A program made the position numbers and the translations under genes. A DNA stretch of 57,783 nt from contig NZ_JAFNME010000021.1 in assembly GCF_017368815.1 (NCBI RefSeq), positions 1 to 57,783 on the forward strand, given 5' to 3'. A model generated the notes under the pieces. It was not told the DNA's origin. It was given only the letters and a program-made list of their open reading frames with translations, and made no database searches. The stretch is from Comamonas denitrificans (GTDB taxonomy: Bacteria; Pseudomonadota; Gammaproteobacteria; Burkholderiales; Burkholderiaceae_C). Positions 8,774 through 17,598 of the stretch are shown here, piece by piece. Numbering within the stretch: position 1 is the first letter of the stretch; every line of letters begins with the position of its first letter.

Positions 8774-9196
8774 ATGACGTTTATCCCTTGGACCGCAGCG
8801 CTGAAGCTGGGCGTACCCATCATTGATGAACAGCACCGGGTCCTGGTGGACTTGATCAACGCACTGCATGCCGCCATCTCGGACGCTGCCGGTGCGCGCG
8901 ATGCCATTGCCGATATTTTGGAAGGGCTGCTGGACTACACGCACAACCACTTCATTGTTGAAGAAGTGCTGTTTCAAAAGCACGGTTACCCCGATGCGGA
9001 CAAGCACCTGTCCGAGCACAGTGGCTTCACCGGAAAAATGATGAACTGGCTGACCCGTTTTGAAGACGGTGAAGACGTTAATTTAGAGGTGCTGGACTTT
9101 TTAAAAGACTGGCTGGTACACCACATCTGCGAAGAGGACCGGGCCTACCTGCCCTTCATGCGTGCGGCCCTGGCCAAAGAAGCCATGGCCGCTTGA
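8774..9196 (+). CDS. Bacteriohemerythrin
   Basis: 140-residue single-domain hemerythrin, an O2-binding protein with a non-heme di-iron site. The ligand pattern is clear: HR in IDEQHRVLVD, HNHFIVEE (H...E), HLSEH and the late HHICEED. The N-terminus FIPWTAALKLGVPIIDEQH is classical. ATG at 8774 is preceded by AGGAG at 8760-8764 with a 9-bp gap, which decides the start over an upstream TTG. It is divergent from glmU with an FNR-like box between them, so it is probably induced at low oxygen and may store, sense or deliver O2. Confidence 0.93.
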   Translation: MTFIPWTAALKLGVPIIDEQHRVLVDLINALHAAISDAAGARDAIADILEGLLDYTHNHFIVEEVLFQKHGYPDADKHLSEHSGFTGKMMNWLTRFEDGEDVNLEVLDFLKDWLVHHICEEDRAYLPFMRAALAKEAMAA

Positions 9197-9250
9197 GCGG
9201 GCTTGGGCAGGCCAAGCGCCAGCCCCTGCGCTTTAGCCGCTTGAACCGTT

Positions 9251-10489
9251 TTACCCCAGCACCACCCGGGCGAACTTGCGCTTGCCCACTTGCAGCACAA
9301 AGCTGCCTGCCTCCAGCTTCAAGCCTTTGTCACTCACCACGCTGCCATCAATGCGCACGCCGCCACCGTCAATCAGGCGGTTTGCTTCGCTGGTGGAGGG
9401 GGCCAAGTTGGCTTGCTTGAGAAGAGCACCAATGCCCAGCGGGGCACCGCTGAGGGTGATCTCGGGAATGTTCTCAGGGATGCCCCCCTTGCTGCGGTTG
9501 ATGAAGTCTTGCTCCGCCGCATCCGCTGCTGCCGCACTGTGAAAGCGCGTGGTGATTTCCTTGGCCAAGAGCACCTTGGCATCTTTGGGGTTGCGGCCCG
9601 CAGCAATTTCGGCCTTCAGCGCAGCAATGTCTTGCAGGCTTTGAAACGACAGCAAGGTGTACCAGTCCCACATCAGGTCGTCAGAAATGGAGAGGATTTT
9701 GGCGAACATGGTGTTGGCCTCGTCCGTAATGCCCACGTAGTTGTTCTTGGATTTGGACATTTTTTGCACGCCATCCAAACCCACCAGCAACGGCATGGTG
9801 AGCACGCACTGCGGCTCTTGCCCATACTCTTGCTGCAAGTGGCGACCCATCATCAGGTTGAATTTTTGGTCGGTACCGCCCAACTCCAGGTCGGCCTTGA
9901 GGGCCACCGAGTCATACCCCTGCAGCAGCGGATACAAAAACTCGTGCAGGCTGATGGAGTTGCCCTCGGTAAAGCGCGTATGAAAATCGTTGCGCTCCAT
10001 CATGCGGGCCACGGTGTACTTGGCCGCCAATTCAATCATGCCGCGAGACCCCAGCGCGTCGCACCATTCGCTGTTGTAGCGCACCTCGGTTTTTGCCGGA
10101 TCGAGCACCTTGGCCGCCTGGGTGTAATAGGTTTCGGCGTTGGCCTGGATTTGCGCGGCTGTCAGCGGTGGGCGCGTGCTGTCGCGCCCCGACGGGTCGC
10201 CAATCAGCGTGGTGAAGTCACCAATCAAGAAAATGACCGTATGCCCCAAATCCTGCAACTGGCGCAGTTTGCTGAGCACCACGGTGTGACCCAAATGGAT
10301 GTCCGGGGCCGTAGGATCCAACCCCAGTTTGATGCGCAAGGGCGTTCCGGTGGCCTCGGAGCGGGCCAGTTTTTTGGCCCATTCGCCCTGGGGCAGCAGC
10401 TCATCCACCCCACGCAAGGTGACGGCCAGGGCGCTTTGCACCGCCGGTGTCATGGAGATGTCAGAATTGGTAACAGCAACTTGATTCAT
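9251..10489 (-). CDS. tyrS: Tyrosyl-tRNA synthetase
   Basis: 412 residues, class I synthetase charging tRNA-Tyr. The HIGH-type motif is HLGHT in [11 protein letters not shown] near residue 65 and the KMSKS motif is intact (KMSKSKNN, near 245). The middle has the tyrosine/tRNA site segment [13 protein letters not shown]. The C-terminal 65 residues form an S4-like RNA-binding domain. The longer form with KMSKS (TyrZ-like arrangement) is usual in this family. It is divergent from the M23 peptidase gene, with about 200 bp between. Confidence 0.96.
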   Translation of the reverse strand: MNQVAVTNSDISMTPAVQSALAVTLRGVDELLPQGEWAKKLARSEATGTPLRIKLGLDPTAPDIHLGHTVVLSKLRQLQDLGHTVIFLIGDFTTLIGDPSGRDSTRPPLTAAQIQANAETYYTQAAKVLDPAKTEVRYNSEWCDALGSRGMIELAAKYTVARMMERNDFHTRFTEGNSISLHEFLYPLLQGYDSVALKADLELGGTDQKFNLMMGRHLQQEYGQEPQCVLTMPLLVGLDGVQKMSKSKNNYVGITDEANTMFAKILSISDDLMWDWYTLLSFQSLQDIAALKAEIAAGRNPKDAKVLLAKEITTRFHSAAAADAAEQDFINRSKGGIPENIPEITLSGAPLGIGALLKQANLAPSTSEANRLIDGGGVRIDGSVVSDKGLKLEAGSFVLQVGKRKFARVVLG

Positions 10490-10690
10490 AAGGGTTTTTT
10501 CTAGCGAAATCAGTAAGGGGAAAGATATAATTAGCGGGTTTTTTTATCGACCGTCAGGGCTGATTTTAGTCAGCCATTCTTTTGACATAGTGCAAACTGC
10601 AGGTTTTCCCAATCTGCACAATGCTTTGGTCGAATAACTTTCAAACGCTTTCGCGTTTTTCCTGTTTTCCCCCACCGACTGGAAGCCGTT

Positions 10691-12049
10691 TTGAATACCC
10701 GCATTGTTTCTGCCAGCCATTCTTTGCTCGCACGCCTGGCGCAATCTGCCAAACACCACCCCAAACGCATCGTGGCCGCCATCGCCAGTCTGTTACTGAC
10801 GGCGGGCGGTGGCGCTTTTGCCGTGGCTTCGCTCGATCAGGAAACTGAGAATCTGCCCATCCACACCGTGATTACCCCGGTGGATTCACTGGTGCAGGGC
10901 AACACGCTGGCCCAGCTGACCAGCGACACCCGTTTTTCACTCTACCGCAGCGAATACACACGCAACACGGACACGGCCGCTTCGCTGCTGCAGCGCCTGG
11001 GCATTGCCGATCCGCAAGCGGTCAGCTTTCTGCGCAACAACCCCCAGGCCAGCGAAAACATCCTGGGGCGCACCGGCCGTCTGGTGACAGCGCAAGCCAG
11101 CAATGACCACCAACTAGAAAAGCTCATCGTGCGCTGGGTGGTAGAAGGCAACAACACCGATTTCCAACGACTGACCCTGCAACGCAATGCGGCAGGGTCT
11201 TTTGATGTAGTGATCGACAGCGCCCCGCTGGAAGTGCGCACGCGCATGGCCGGTGGCACGATTCAAAGCACCTTGTTTGCCGCCACCGATGCCGCTGGCA
11301 TCCCCGACCACATTGCCACCCAGGTGGCCGACATCTTCCCCGAGATCAACTTTCGCCGCCTGTTCAAAGGCGATCGCTTCACCTTTGTCTATGAAACCCT
11401 GGAAGCCGACGGCGAGCTGCTGCGCTCCAATCGCGTCCTGTCGGCGCAATTTGTCAATCGCGGCAAAACCTACGAAGCCATGTGGTTCCAAGAGCCCGGC
11501 CAGCGTGGCTCCTACTACGCCATGGATGGCTCCAGCCTGCGCCGCGCGTATTTGAATGCCCCGCTGGAGTTCACCCGCATCAGCAGCAACTTCAGCAACC
11601 GCTTTCACCCCATCCTTAAAACCTGGCGCAAGCACCTGGGCACCGACTACGCAGCCCCCACCGGCACCAAGGTGCGCACCGTGGGCGATGGCGTGGTGGA
11701 GTTTGCCGGGTGGCAAAACGGCTTTGGCAATGTGGTGTACGTCAAGCACACCAATGCCAGCCACGTCACCGTCTATGGCCACTTGAGCCGCATCGACGTG
11801 CAAAAAGGCCAACGCGTTGAGCAAGGTGATGGCATTGGCGCCGTCGGCTCCACCGGCTGGTCCACCGGGCCGCATCTGCACTTTGAATTTCGCGTGAATG
11901 GTGCGCACCAAGACCCGCAAAGCATCGTGGCGGAGAACGTGAACAATCCGATTTCAGAAAAAGTCAAAGCCGCCTTCAAGGTGCAAGCAGACCAGATGCG
12001 CGATCAACTGGCCTCTGCCGACCTGATTTACAACACCACGGCGCAATAA
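10691..12049 (+). CDS. M23-family (LytM) metallopeptidase, membrane-anchored
   Basis: 452 residues. An N-terminal transmembrane anchor (about 27-46) is followed by an OapA/LysM-like middle and a C-terminal peptidase M23 domain (about 305-410). The zinc site is visible as HLGTD near 314 and HLHFE near 394, with the catalytic VYGHLSRI between. Such enzymes cut peptidoglycan cross-bridges in the periplasm or act as amidase activators; intact zinc ligands favour real hydrolase activity. The start appears to be TTG at 10691 with GGAAG about 6 bp upstream; no nearby ATG is in frame. anmK follows in the same direction, suggesting a murein remodelling and recycling pair. Confidence 0.9.
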   Translation: MNTRIVSASHSLLARLAQSAKHHPKRIVAAIASLLLTAGGGAFAVASLDQETENLPIHTVITPVDSLVQGNTLAQLTSDTRFSLYRSEYTRNTDTAASLLQRLGIADPQAVSFLRNNPQASENILGRTGRLVTAQASNDHQLEKLIVRWVVEGNNTDFQRLTLQRNAAGSFDVVIDSAPLEVRTRMAGGTIQSTLFAATDAAGIPDHIATQVADIFPEINFRRLFKGDRFTFVYETLEADGELLRSNRVLSAQFVNRGKTYEAMWFQEPGQRGSYYAMDGSSLRRAYLNAPLEFTRISSNFSNRFHPILKTWRKHLGTDYAAPTGTKVRTVGDGVVEFAGWQNGFGNVVYVKHTNASHVTVYGHLSRIDVQKGQRVEQGDGIGAVGSTGWSTGPHLHFEFRVNGAHQDPQSIVAENVNNPISEKVKAAFKVQADQMRDQLASADLIYNTTAQ

Positions 12050-12076
12050 ACCCTTTCTCCTCCTTCACCTGCCTGC

Positions 12077-12102
12077 GCACGAGCCTCTTTGGAGGCTCGT
12101 GC
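12077..12102. terminator. Perfect 11-bp stem-loop between M23 gene and anmK
   Basis: GCACGAGCCTC and GAGGCTCGTGC flank a TTTG loop, a perfect 11-bp hairpin 28 bp after the peptidase stop and 14 bp before the anmK start. It lacks a proper T-run, so it is more likely a partial terminator or mRNA-processing hairpin than a strong intrinsic terminator. Confidence 0.45.
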
Positions 12103-12115
12103 TGCCTTCTAAAAC

Positions 12116-13264
12116 GTGCTTTTGACTGCCCGCCCTGCCCCTGCTTTGTTGATCGGCCTGATGTCGGGCACCTCCCTGGACGGGGTGGATGGGGTGGTGG
12201 TGCAGTTCTCCCAGGACGGGGCGCTGCAGGTCCTGGCCCACGCCAGCAGCCCCATGCCCCCCAACGTGCGCGATGAACTGCTGCGCCTGAACAGCCGCCA
12301 AGGCCAAGACGAACTGCACCGCGCCGCTTTGGCGGGCAATGCCATGGCACTGCTGTATGCCCAGGTGGTGCAGCAACTGTTGCAGGCCACAGGATTGGCG
12401 CCGCACGCCATCACCGCCATCGGGGCCCATGGCCAAACGGTGCGCCACCAGCCGGGGGCGCATGACGGCGTGGGTTACACCCTGCAATTGCTCAATCCGG
12501 CCCTGCTGGCAGAGCGCACCGGCATCACGGTGGTGGCCGACCTGCGCAGTCGCGATGTGGCCGCCGGCGGGCAAGGGGCTCCCTTGGTGCCGGCCTTTCA
12601 CCAGCAGGTCTTTGCCCCACCTGCGGGGGATTGGGGCCTAGTGCTCAATATCGGCGGCATTGCCAATGTCAGTGTGCTGCCCCCGCCCGACCAGCCAGCG
12701 CCGGTACGCGGCTGGGATTGCGGCCCCGGCAATGCCTTGATGGATGCCTGGTGCCAGCGCCATACAGGCCAGCCCTTTGACCAAGATGGGCGCTGGGCCG
12801 CCAGCGGCCACGTTCTGCCCGCGCTGCTGGCGCAATTGCTGCGCGAGCCATTTTTGCAGCAAGCGCCACCCAAAAGCACGGGGCGCGATCTGTTTCATTG
12901 GGCGTGGCTGGAGCAGCAACTCTGTGCTTTTGGCGATGCGGCCGCTGCCGATGTGCAAGCCACCCTCACCGCCTTTACCGCCCAGGCCTGCGCCGACAGC
13001 GTGCGCCCGTTCAGCGATGGTGCGCACACCCTGCTGGTGTGCGGCGGCGGGGCCTTGAATGCGTATTTGATGGCCCAGCTGCAGCAACGCCTGCCGCAGC
13101 TGCAGGTGACCTCCACGGCTGCGCGTGGTTTGCCCCCCCTGCAGGTCGAGGCCGCAGCCTTTGCCTGGCTTGCCCGCCAGTGCTGGCTGGGCCAGGCGGG
13201 CAATTTGCCTGCCGTCACCGGAGCCCAAGGGCCCCGCATTCTTGGGGCCATTTACCAAGCATAA
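12116..13264 (+). CDS. anmK: Anhydro-N-acetylmuramic acid kinase
   Basis: 382 residues. AnmK phosphorylates and opens 1,6-anhydroMurNAc recovered from murein turnover to give MurNAc-6-P. The N-terminal phosphate-binding motif GLMSGTSLDGVD lies at residues 14-25, and GAHGQTVRHQ, ADLRSRDVAAGGQGAPLVPAFH and NIGGIANVS are family signatures. GTG at 12116 is the likely start, with TTG at 12122 possible. The preceding gene is a murein peptidase, which fits cell-wall recycling. Confidence 0.93.
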   Translation: MLLTARPAPALLIGLMSGTSLDGVDGVVVQFSQDGALQVLAHASSPMPPNVRDELLRLNSRQGQDELHRAALAGNAMALLYAQVVQQLLQATGLAPHAITAIGAHGQTVRHQPGAHDGVGYTLQLLNPALLAERTGITVVADLRSRDVAAGGQGAPLVPAFHQQVFAPPAGDWGLVLNIGGIANVSVLPPPDQPAPVRGWDCGPGNALMDAWCQRHTGQPFDQDGRWAASGHVLPALLAQLLREPFLQQAPPKSTGRDLFHWAWLEQQLCAFGDAAAADVQATLTAFTAQACADSVRPFSDGAHTLLVCGGGALNAYLMAQLQQRLPQLQVTSTAARGLPPLQVEAAAFAWLARQCWLGQAGNLPAVTGAQGPRILGAIYQA

Positions 13265-13266
13265 AA

Positions 13267-13350
13267 AAGGAGCTGTTTGCGCTTATTTTCAAAGGTTTTC
13301 AGGTGTAAAACACTCTAAAAACCTTATCAATACAGCGCAAACAGCTCCTT
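13267..13350. repeat. Intergenic palindromic repeat, copy 1 (anmK/erpA)
   Basis: AAGGAGCTGTTTGCGCTT at the left is inverted as AGCGCAAACAGCTCCTT at the right, separated by about 50 AT-rich bases. It starts just after the anmK stop and lies between the convergent anmK and erpA genes. It could terminate transcription in both directions. Six more related copies occur in this window. Confidence 0.85.
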
Positions 13351-13394
13351 AAGTCAAGAAAGCCTAGCCTACCGCTTAGAACGTGAACACGTTC

Positions 13395-13745
13395 TTACAC
13401 CGAGAAGCTTGAGCCGCAGCCGCACGAAGTTTCGGCATTGGGGTTGCGAATCACAAACTGCGCCCCTTGCAGGTCTTCCTTGTAATCAATCTCCGCGCCC
13501 ACCAGGTACTGGTAGCTCATGGCGTCGATGAGCAGGGAGACACCATTTTTGGTCATCACGGTGTCGTCCTCGTTGGTTTCTTCTTCAAAAGTAAACCCAT
13601 ACTGAAAGCCCGAGCAGCCGCCCCCTTGGACGAACACGCGCAGCTTCAAATCAGGGTTGCCTTCCTCGGTAATCAAATCGGCCACTTTGGCGGCAGCGCT
13701 GTCGGTAAAAATAATCGGCTCGGGCAGAGTGGCCTCGGTGCTCAT
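13395..13745 (-). CDS. erpA: A-type iron-sulfur cluster carrier/insertion protein ErpA
   Basis: 116 residues. A-type carriers bind a [Fe-S] cluster and pass it to apo-enzymes. The three cluster cysteines are visible: one in [11 protein letters not shown] and two in the C-terminal SCGCGSSF. The start ATG at 13745 ([10 protein letters not shown]) was chosen because the open frame upstream is not family-like. It follows rpsI-rplM on the same strand but a strong terminator separates them. The length and the C-terminus fit ErpA of Burkholderiales; IscA is the alternative. Confidence 0.92.
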   Translation of the reverse strand: MSTEATLPEPIIFTDSAAAKVADLITEEGNPDLKLRVFVQGGGCSGFQYGFTFEEETNEDDTVMTKNGVSLLIDAMSYQYLVGAEIDYKEDLQGAQFVIRNPNAETSCGCGSSFSV

Positions 13746-13822
13746 ACGGGATGCTCCCAAAAAAGAAAGAATGCAAACAAGCGCAAATGGTAGCGCAGCC
13801 CCCGTTTGCAGGGGGTGGGCAT

Positions 13823-13850
13823 AAAAAAACCGCCTCGCAAGGAGACGGTC
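13823..13850 (-). terminator. rpsI: Intrinsic terminator after rpsI
   Basis: On the minus strand ACCGTCTCC-TTGC-GAGGCGGT forms a stem that is followed directly by a run of seven T. It lies about 50 bp after the rpsI stop and ends the rplM-rpsI transcript. Confidence 0.88.
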
Positions 13851-13899
13851 TTTGGGCAGCAGAAACTGCGCGAAAAATCCAGGAACCAGGTCCGCAGGA

Positions 13900-14292
13900 T
13901 TAACGCTTGGAGAACTGCTTGGCGCGGCGTGCAGAACGCAGACCGACCTTTTTACGCTCCACTTCACGGGCATCGCGGGTGACAAAGCCAGCTTGGCTCA
14001 GCACGGGCTTGAGGCCTGCGTCATAGTCGATCAGGGCGCGGGTGATGCCGTGACGGGCAGCACCGGCTTGACCCGATTCACCACCACCGTGCACGTTGAT
14101 TTGAATGTCGAAAGCTTCGGCATTGTTCGTCAGCACCAGGGGCTGCTTGGCGATCATGATCGAAGTTTCACGGCCAAAGTATTCTTGAATGTCTTTGCCG
14201 TTCACGGTAATTTTGCCGCTGCCTTTTTTCAGGAAGACGCGAGCGACGCTGGACTTGCGACGGCCTGTGCCGTTGTTCCATTCACCAATCAT
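13900..14292 (-). CDS. rpsI: 30S ribosomal protein S9
   Basis: 130 residues. S9 is a small-subunit head protein whose basic tail reaches the P-site tRNA; the tail here ends [14 protein letters not shown]. Signatures include [17 protein letters not shown] at the N-terminus, [18 protein letters not shown] in the middle and [11 protein letters not shown] near the end. It starts 11 bp after the rplM stop in the classic rplM-rpsI operon. Confidence 0.98.
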   Translation of the reverse strand: MIGEWNNGTGRRKSSVARVFLKKGSGKITVNGKDIQEYFGRETSIMIAKQPLVLTNNAEAFDIQINVHGGGESGQAGAARHGITRALIDYDAGLKPVLSQAGFVTRDAREVERKKVGLRSARRAKQFSKR

Positions 14293-14303
14293 CTCAAGAC
14301 TCC

Positions 14304-14732
14304 TTAGATATCCAGCACTTTGGGCTGTTGGGCGCTATGGGGATGCTCAGCACCGCCGTAGACCTTGAGTTTTTTGACCATGGCGTAACCCAGGGGGCCT
14401 TTGGGCAGCATGCCTTTGACAGCTTTTTCCAAAGCGCGGCCAGGGAATTTGGCTTGCAGGTCGCGGAAGTTGGTGGCTGTGATGCCGCCAGGGTAGCCCG
14501 AGTGGCGGTAGTAAATCTTGTCGGTGTTCTTGGTGCCAGTGACCTTGAGTTTGGCAGCGTTGATCACAACAATGAAGTCACCGGTATCGACGTGAGGCGT
14601 GTAAATGGCTTTGTGTTTGCCGCGCAGACGCAGGGCCACTTCGCTGGCGACCCGGCCGAGCACCTTATCGGTGGCATCAATCACAAACCACTCGTGTTGC
14701 ACCTCAGCGGGTTTTGCGCTGAATGTAGACAT
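14304..14732 (-). CDS. rplM: 50S ribosomal protein L13
   Basis: 142 residues, the standard length. L13 is an early 50S assembly protein. Signatures are [35 protein letters not shown] and the C-terminal [18 protein letters not shown] at 14732 ([11 protein letters not shown]) gives the family length, whereas the frame upstream does not. It is the first gene of the rplM-rpsI operon, with a leader of about 180 nt containing an attenuator-like hairpin. Confidence 0.97.
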   Translation of the reverse strand: MSTFSAKPAEVQHEWFVIDATDKVLGRVASEVALRLRGKHKAIYTPHVDTGDFIVVINAAKLKVTGTKNTDKIYYRHSGYPGGITATNFRDLQAKFPGRALEKAVKGMLPKGPLGYAMVKKLKVYGGAEHPHSAQQPKVLDI

Positions 14733-14842
14733 GAGGTTTTCTCTTTTAAAAAAGTTGAAAAAGAACCCTTTTCTGCGGTCGGTGCTTCTTCTGGTACAGG
14801 GCTTGCGCAAAGCACGTCCTGTAGTGGAAGCCTCTTAGGCAG

Positions 14843-14926
14843 TAAAACAAAACCCAAGGGCATTCGCGCCTTGGGGTCTGCCTTCGTCGCGGGGTTCATA
14901 AAATCGCTACGAAGCCCGCAATTATA
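14843..14926 (-). promoter_or_regulatory. rplM: rplM promoter -10 box and leader with attenuator-like hairpin
   Basis: On the minus strand a perfect TATAAT lies at 14926-14921, giving a leader of roughly 180 nt before the rplM ATG. No good -35 hexamer is seen. Downstream, CCCAAGG (14875-14869) pairs with CCTTGGG (14859-14853), followed by TTTTGTTTT (14852-14844), which has the form of an intrinsic terminator inside the leader. L13 operon leaders are autoregulated in some bacteria; applying that here is inference. Confidence 0.55.
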
Positions 14927-14977
14927 CAAAAACCTACTGGCTTGCGCCAGATACCCGCACAGATAACCGATTGTTCT

Positions 14978-15868
14978 ATGTTTAGCTACCGCCACGCCTT
15001 TCACGCCGGCAACCATGCCGATGTGCTCAAACACACCACCTTGATCGCCATTGCCCAATATTTGGTGCAAAAGGACACGCCGCTGTCCGTCATCGACACC
15101 CACGCCGGGGCCGGGCTGTACCGCCTGGATGGCGACTTTGCCCAAACCAGTGGCGAAGCCATGGAGGGCATTGCCCGCATGCTGAGCGCCGACCCCGCCA
15201 CCTTGGCCCCGGCACTGCAGACGTATTTGGCCATGGTGCAAAGCTTTAACCCCGGCGCACACCTGCGCACCTACCCCGGCTCACCGGCGCTGCTGCTGCA
15301 GGTGCTGCGCCCGCAAGACAAGCTGCGCTTGTTTGAGCTGATGCCGCAAGATGCCCGCGCCTTGCTGGGCAATGCCGAGCAGCTGCTGGAAGGCCGGCAA
15401 GCCCAGGTCTTGATGGAAGACGGCTTTGCCAATGCCAAAAAATTTCTGCCTCCACCCGACCGCCGGGGCCTGCTGCTGTGCGATCCCAGCTATGAAATGA
15501 AGACCGATTACGCCAAGGTGGCGACCTTCATCGACGACAGCCTGCGCCGCTTTGCCACCGGCTGCTATGCCGTGTGGTACCCCATCATTGGCCGCCAAGA
15601 GGCGCACGACCTGCCCAAGCGCCTGAAATCCTTGGCCGCCAAGGCGGGCAAAAACTGGCTGCACGCCACGCTCACCGTCAAATCGGGCAAGCTGCAAACC
15701 CTGGCCGATGGCAGCGTCAAACGCCCGGGGCTGCCGGCCAGCGGCATGTGCATCATCAACCCGCCGTTTACCTTGCATGCAGCACTTGAAGCAGCTTTGC
15801 CGCAGATGGTGGCGCTGATGGGGCAAGATAAAAATGCCGGTTTTACCCTGGAGAGCACGGGGCGCTAA
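14978..15868 (+). CDS. rlmJ: 23S rRNA (adenine2030-N6)-methyltransferase RlmJ
   Basis: 296 residues. RlmJ methylates A2030 of 23S rRNA with S-adenosylmethionine. The N-terminus MFSYRHAFHAGNHADVLKH is diagnostic. The catalytic N6-methyltransferase motif appears as DPSYE where many homologues have DPPYE. ATG at 14978 was chosen because the family begins at this motif. The gene is divergent from rplM and convergent with rlpA across repeat copy 2. Confidence 0.94.
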   Translation: MFSYRHAFHAGNHADVLKHTTLIAIAQYLVQKDTPLSVIDTHAGAGLYRLDGDFAQTSGEAMEGIARMLSADPATLAPALQTYLAMVQSFNPGAHLRTYPGSPALLLQVLRPQDKLRLFELMPQDARALLGNAEQLLEGRQAQVLMEDGFANAKKFLPPPDRRGLLLCDPSYEMKTDYAKVATFIDDSLRRFATGCYAVWYPIIGRQEAHDLPKRLKSLAAKAGKNWLHATLTVKSGKLQTLADGSVKRPGLPASGMCIINPPFTLHAALEAALPQMVALMGQDKNAGFTLESTGR

Positions 15869-15887
15869 AACCGCGCTCACACCTCTA

Positions 15888-15975
15888 AAAAAAGAGCTGC
15901 TACCGCTTGATTTCATGGGCTTTTAGATAGATTGCCGTCTAAAACCCTTGAAACACCAGCGGTAACAGCTCTTTT
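15888..15975. repeat. Intergenic palindromic repeat, copy 2 (rlmJ/rlpA)
   Basis: AAAGAGCTGCTACCGCTT on the left is mirrored by AGCGGTAACAGCTCTTT on the right across about 55 bases, between the convergent rlmJ and rlpA genes. An extra GTTAGCAGCTCTTG follows on the right. Ends and spacing match copy 1 and copy 7. Confidence 0.83.
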
Positions 15976-15994
15976 TGTTAGCAGCTCTTGTTGA

Positions 15995-16630
15995 TTAGCC
16001 CGCTTCGGCTGCTGCGGCCAGCACATCCAGGCGGTCGTCGCAGGTTTCCTCGGCATCGAGTTTCCACAATTGCACGCGGCGCACGCCGCTATCGACCATG
16101 TCCAGCGCCTCGGCCGCTGCGCGGCTGAGGTCGATGATGCGGTTTTTCGCATACGGCCCACGGTCATTCACCCGCACCTCTACGGCCTTGCCATCGCGGC
16201 TGAGGACGCACAGCCGCGTTCCAAACGCATAGTGCGGATGGGCCGCCGTGAAGTCATGGGTATTAAAGCGCTCGCCGCTGGCAGTGCGCCGCCCGTGCAG
16301 GCCGGGCCCGTACCAGGAGGCAATGCCCTGCTCATCGACCATTTCATCGCGCAGCGCCTGGCGCGCGGCCCGCAAAGGGTCGGGCAGCTGCAGGCCTGGC
16401 GCGGGGGCCATGCGGCGCAGCTGCTGCAGCGGGGTCAGGGCCGTGGGCGCTTGCAGATGCGCCCCCCTGTCCACGGGGGTGAGGGGCGCTGGCGCGCAGC
16501 CAACAAGCACAACCGCTGTGGCCACGCTGACCAGGGCTGCCCATGGCCAGGGTTGTGACCGCTGCATGCAGCGGCGGGTGGGGACTGCAGGCACGCCCAC
16601 AATGGGGCGGGTGGATTGGTGTCCATCCAT
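15995..16630 (-). CDS. rlpA: RlpA-like septal ring lipoprotein (double-psi beta-barrel)
   Basis: 211 residues with a lipoprotein signal whose lipobox is VLVGC. The RlpA double-psi beta-barrel begins with GIASWYGPGLHGRRTASGE near residue 101, and the conserved VRVNDRGPYAKNRIIDLS follows. RlpA proteins bind denuded glycan strands at the septum; some are lytic transglycosylases. No SPOR domain is present, so this is a short form. ATG at 16630 has an AAGGA site 6 bp upstream. An internal ATG at 16567 (MQRSQPWPWAAL) would give a more typical signal peptide. Confidence 0.85.
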   Translation of the reverse strand: MDGHQSTRPIVGVPAVPTRRCMQRSQPWPWAALVSVATAVVLVGCAPAPLTPVDRGAHLQAPTALTPLQQLRRMAPAPGLQLPDPLRAARQALRDEMVDEQGIASWYGPGLHGRRTASGERFNTHDFTAAHPHYAFGTRLCVLSRDGKAVEVRVNDRGPYAKNRIIDLSRAAAEALDMVDSGVRRVQLWKLDAEETCDDRLDVLAAAAEAG

Positions 16631-16689
16631 ACGATTCCTTTACGGTGGCAGCACAGCCTGGCGGCCACCGCTGAGGAAAAAGGGGCTGT

Positions 16690-17529
16690 TTACAAGCCCA
16701 AGCGGTCGCACAGCGCCAAGGTGGCTGTACTTTGGTTCATCGTGTAGAAGTGCAAACCGGGGGCCCCTAAAGAGCGCAGCTGTTCACACAACCGAGTGAC
16801 CACATCCAGGCCGAAGGCGCGGATCGAGGCCGTATCGTCGCCAAAGGCCTGGAGCCTGAGGCGTATCCAGCGGGGGATTTCTGCGCCGGTCGCATCGGAA
16901 AAGCGCATGAGCTGGGTTGCGTTGAGGATCGGCATGATACCCGGAACCACGGGAATACCCACCCCCAGCCGTTGCGCATCGTCCACAAAGCGGGCGTAGG
17001 CATCGGCATTAAAAAAGTATTGGGTGATGGCCGAGTTGGCCCCGGCCTGGGCCTTGGCCGCAAGGGCGCGCAGGTCGGCCTCGGGGCTGCGGGCCTGGGG
17101 ATGCACCTCGGGGTAGGCGGCCACTTCAATGTGGAAAAAATCCCCAAACTCAGCACGGATAAAGGCCACCAGATCGCTGGCGTACTGAAACTCCCCACCC
17201 AAGCCGTAGCCGCTGGGCAGATCGCCACGCAGGGCCACCAGGCGGCGCACGCCCATGTCTTTAAGCTGCTGCAACTGGCTGCGCACGGATTGGCGCGTGG
17301 CACCAATGCAGGAAAAATGCGAGGCGGCGGCCACGCCTTCTTGCTGGATGGCCTGCACCATGGCAAAGGTGCCCGACTGGGTCGAGCCGCCTGCGCCGTA
17401 GGTGACCGAACAAAACTCGGGCTGGCGTGCGTACAGCGCCTGGCGCACCTGCACATGCTTGGCCGCACCTTCGGCGGTTTTGGTCGGGAAAAATTCAAAG
17501 CTGATGGGAAAACTGGCGTTCTGGGCCAT
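16690..17529 (-). CDS. metF: 5,10-methylenetetrahydrofolate reductase
   Basis: 279 residues, the usual size for bacterial MetF. The FAD enzyme reduces CH2-THF to CH3-THF for methionine synthesis. Signatures are ISFEFFPTKTAEG with the catalytic Glu, SVTYGAGGSTQSGT, HFSCIGATRQSV and LRGDLPSGYG. ATG at 17529 has AGGAG 7 bp upstream. It lies downstream of tlyA and of riboswitch-controlled ahcY on the same strand, forming a methyl-cycle group: AhcY removes SAH, MetF supplies the methyl group for regenerating methionine. Confidence 0.95.
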   Translation of the reverse strand: MAQNASFPISFEFFPTKTAEGAAKHVQVRQALYARQPEFCSVTYGAGGSTQSGTFAMVQAIQQEGVAAASHFSCIGATRQSVRSQLQQLKDMGVRRLVALRGDLPSGYGLGGEFQYASDLVAFIRAEFGDFFHIEVAAYPEVHPQARSPEADLRALAAKAQAGANSAITQYFFNADAYARFVDDAQRLGVGIPVVPGIMPILNATQLMRFSDATGAEIPRWIRLRLQAFGDDTASIRAFGLDVVTRLCEQLRSLGAPGLHFYTMNQSTATLALCDRLGL

Positions 17530-17598
17530 GCAACGTCTCCTGGGCACCCCAGCGCTGTGACCGGGGTGGTAATGGTGATTGGTGATGGTTTAGGCAGC

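Noticed and set aside
10571..10576. TTGACA as -35 box for the M23 gene
   Set aside because: No -10 hexamer at 15-19 bp downstream; left out as a promoter.
10642..10660. AAACGC-TTTC-GCGTTTTT hairpin upstream of the M23 gene as a terminator
   Set aside because: It lies in the divergent tyrS/M23 spacer with no gene ending there on the + strand; more likely a chance or leader structure.
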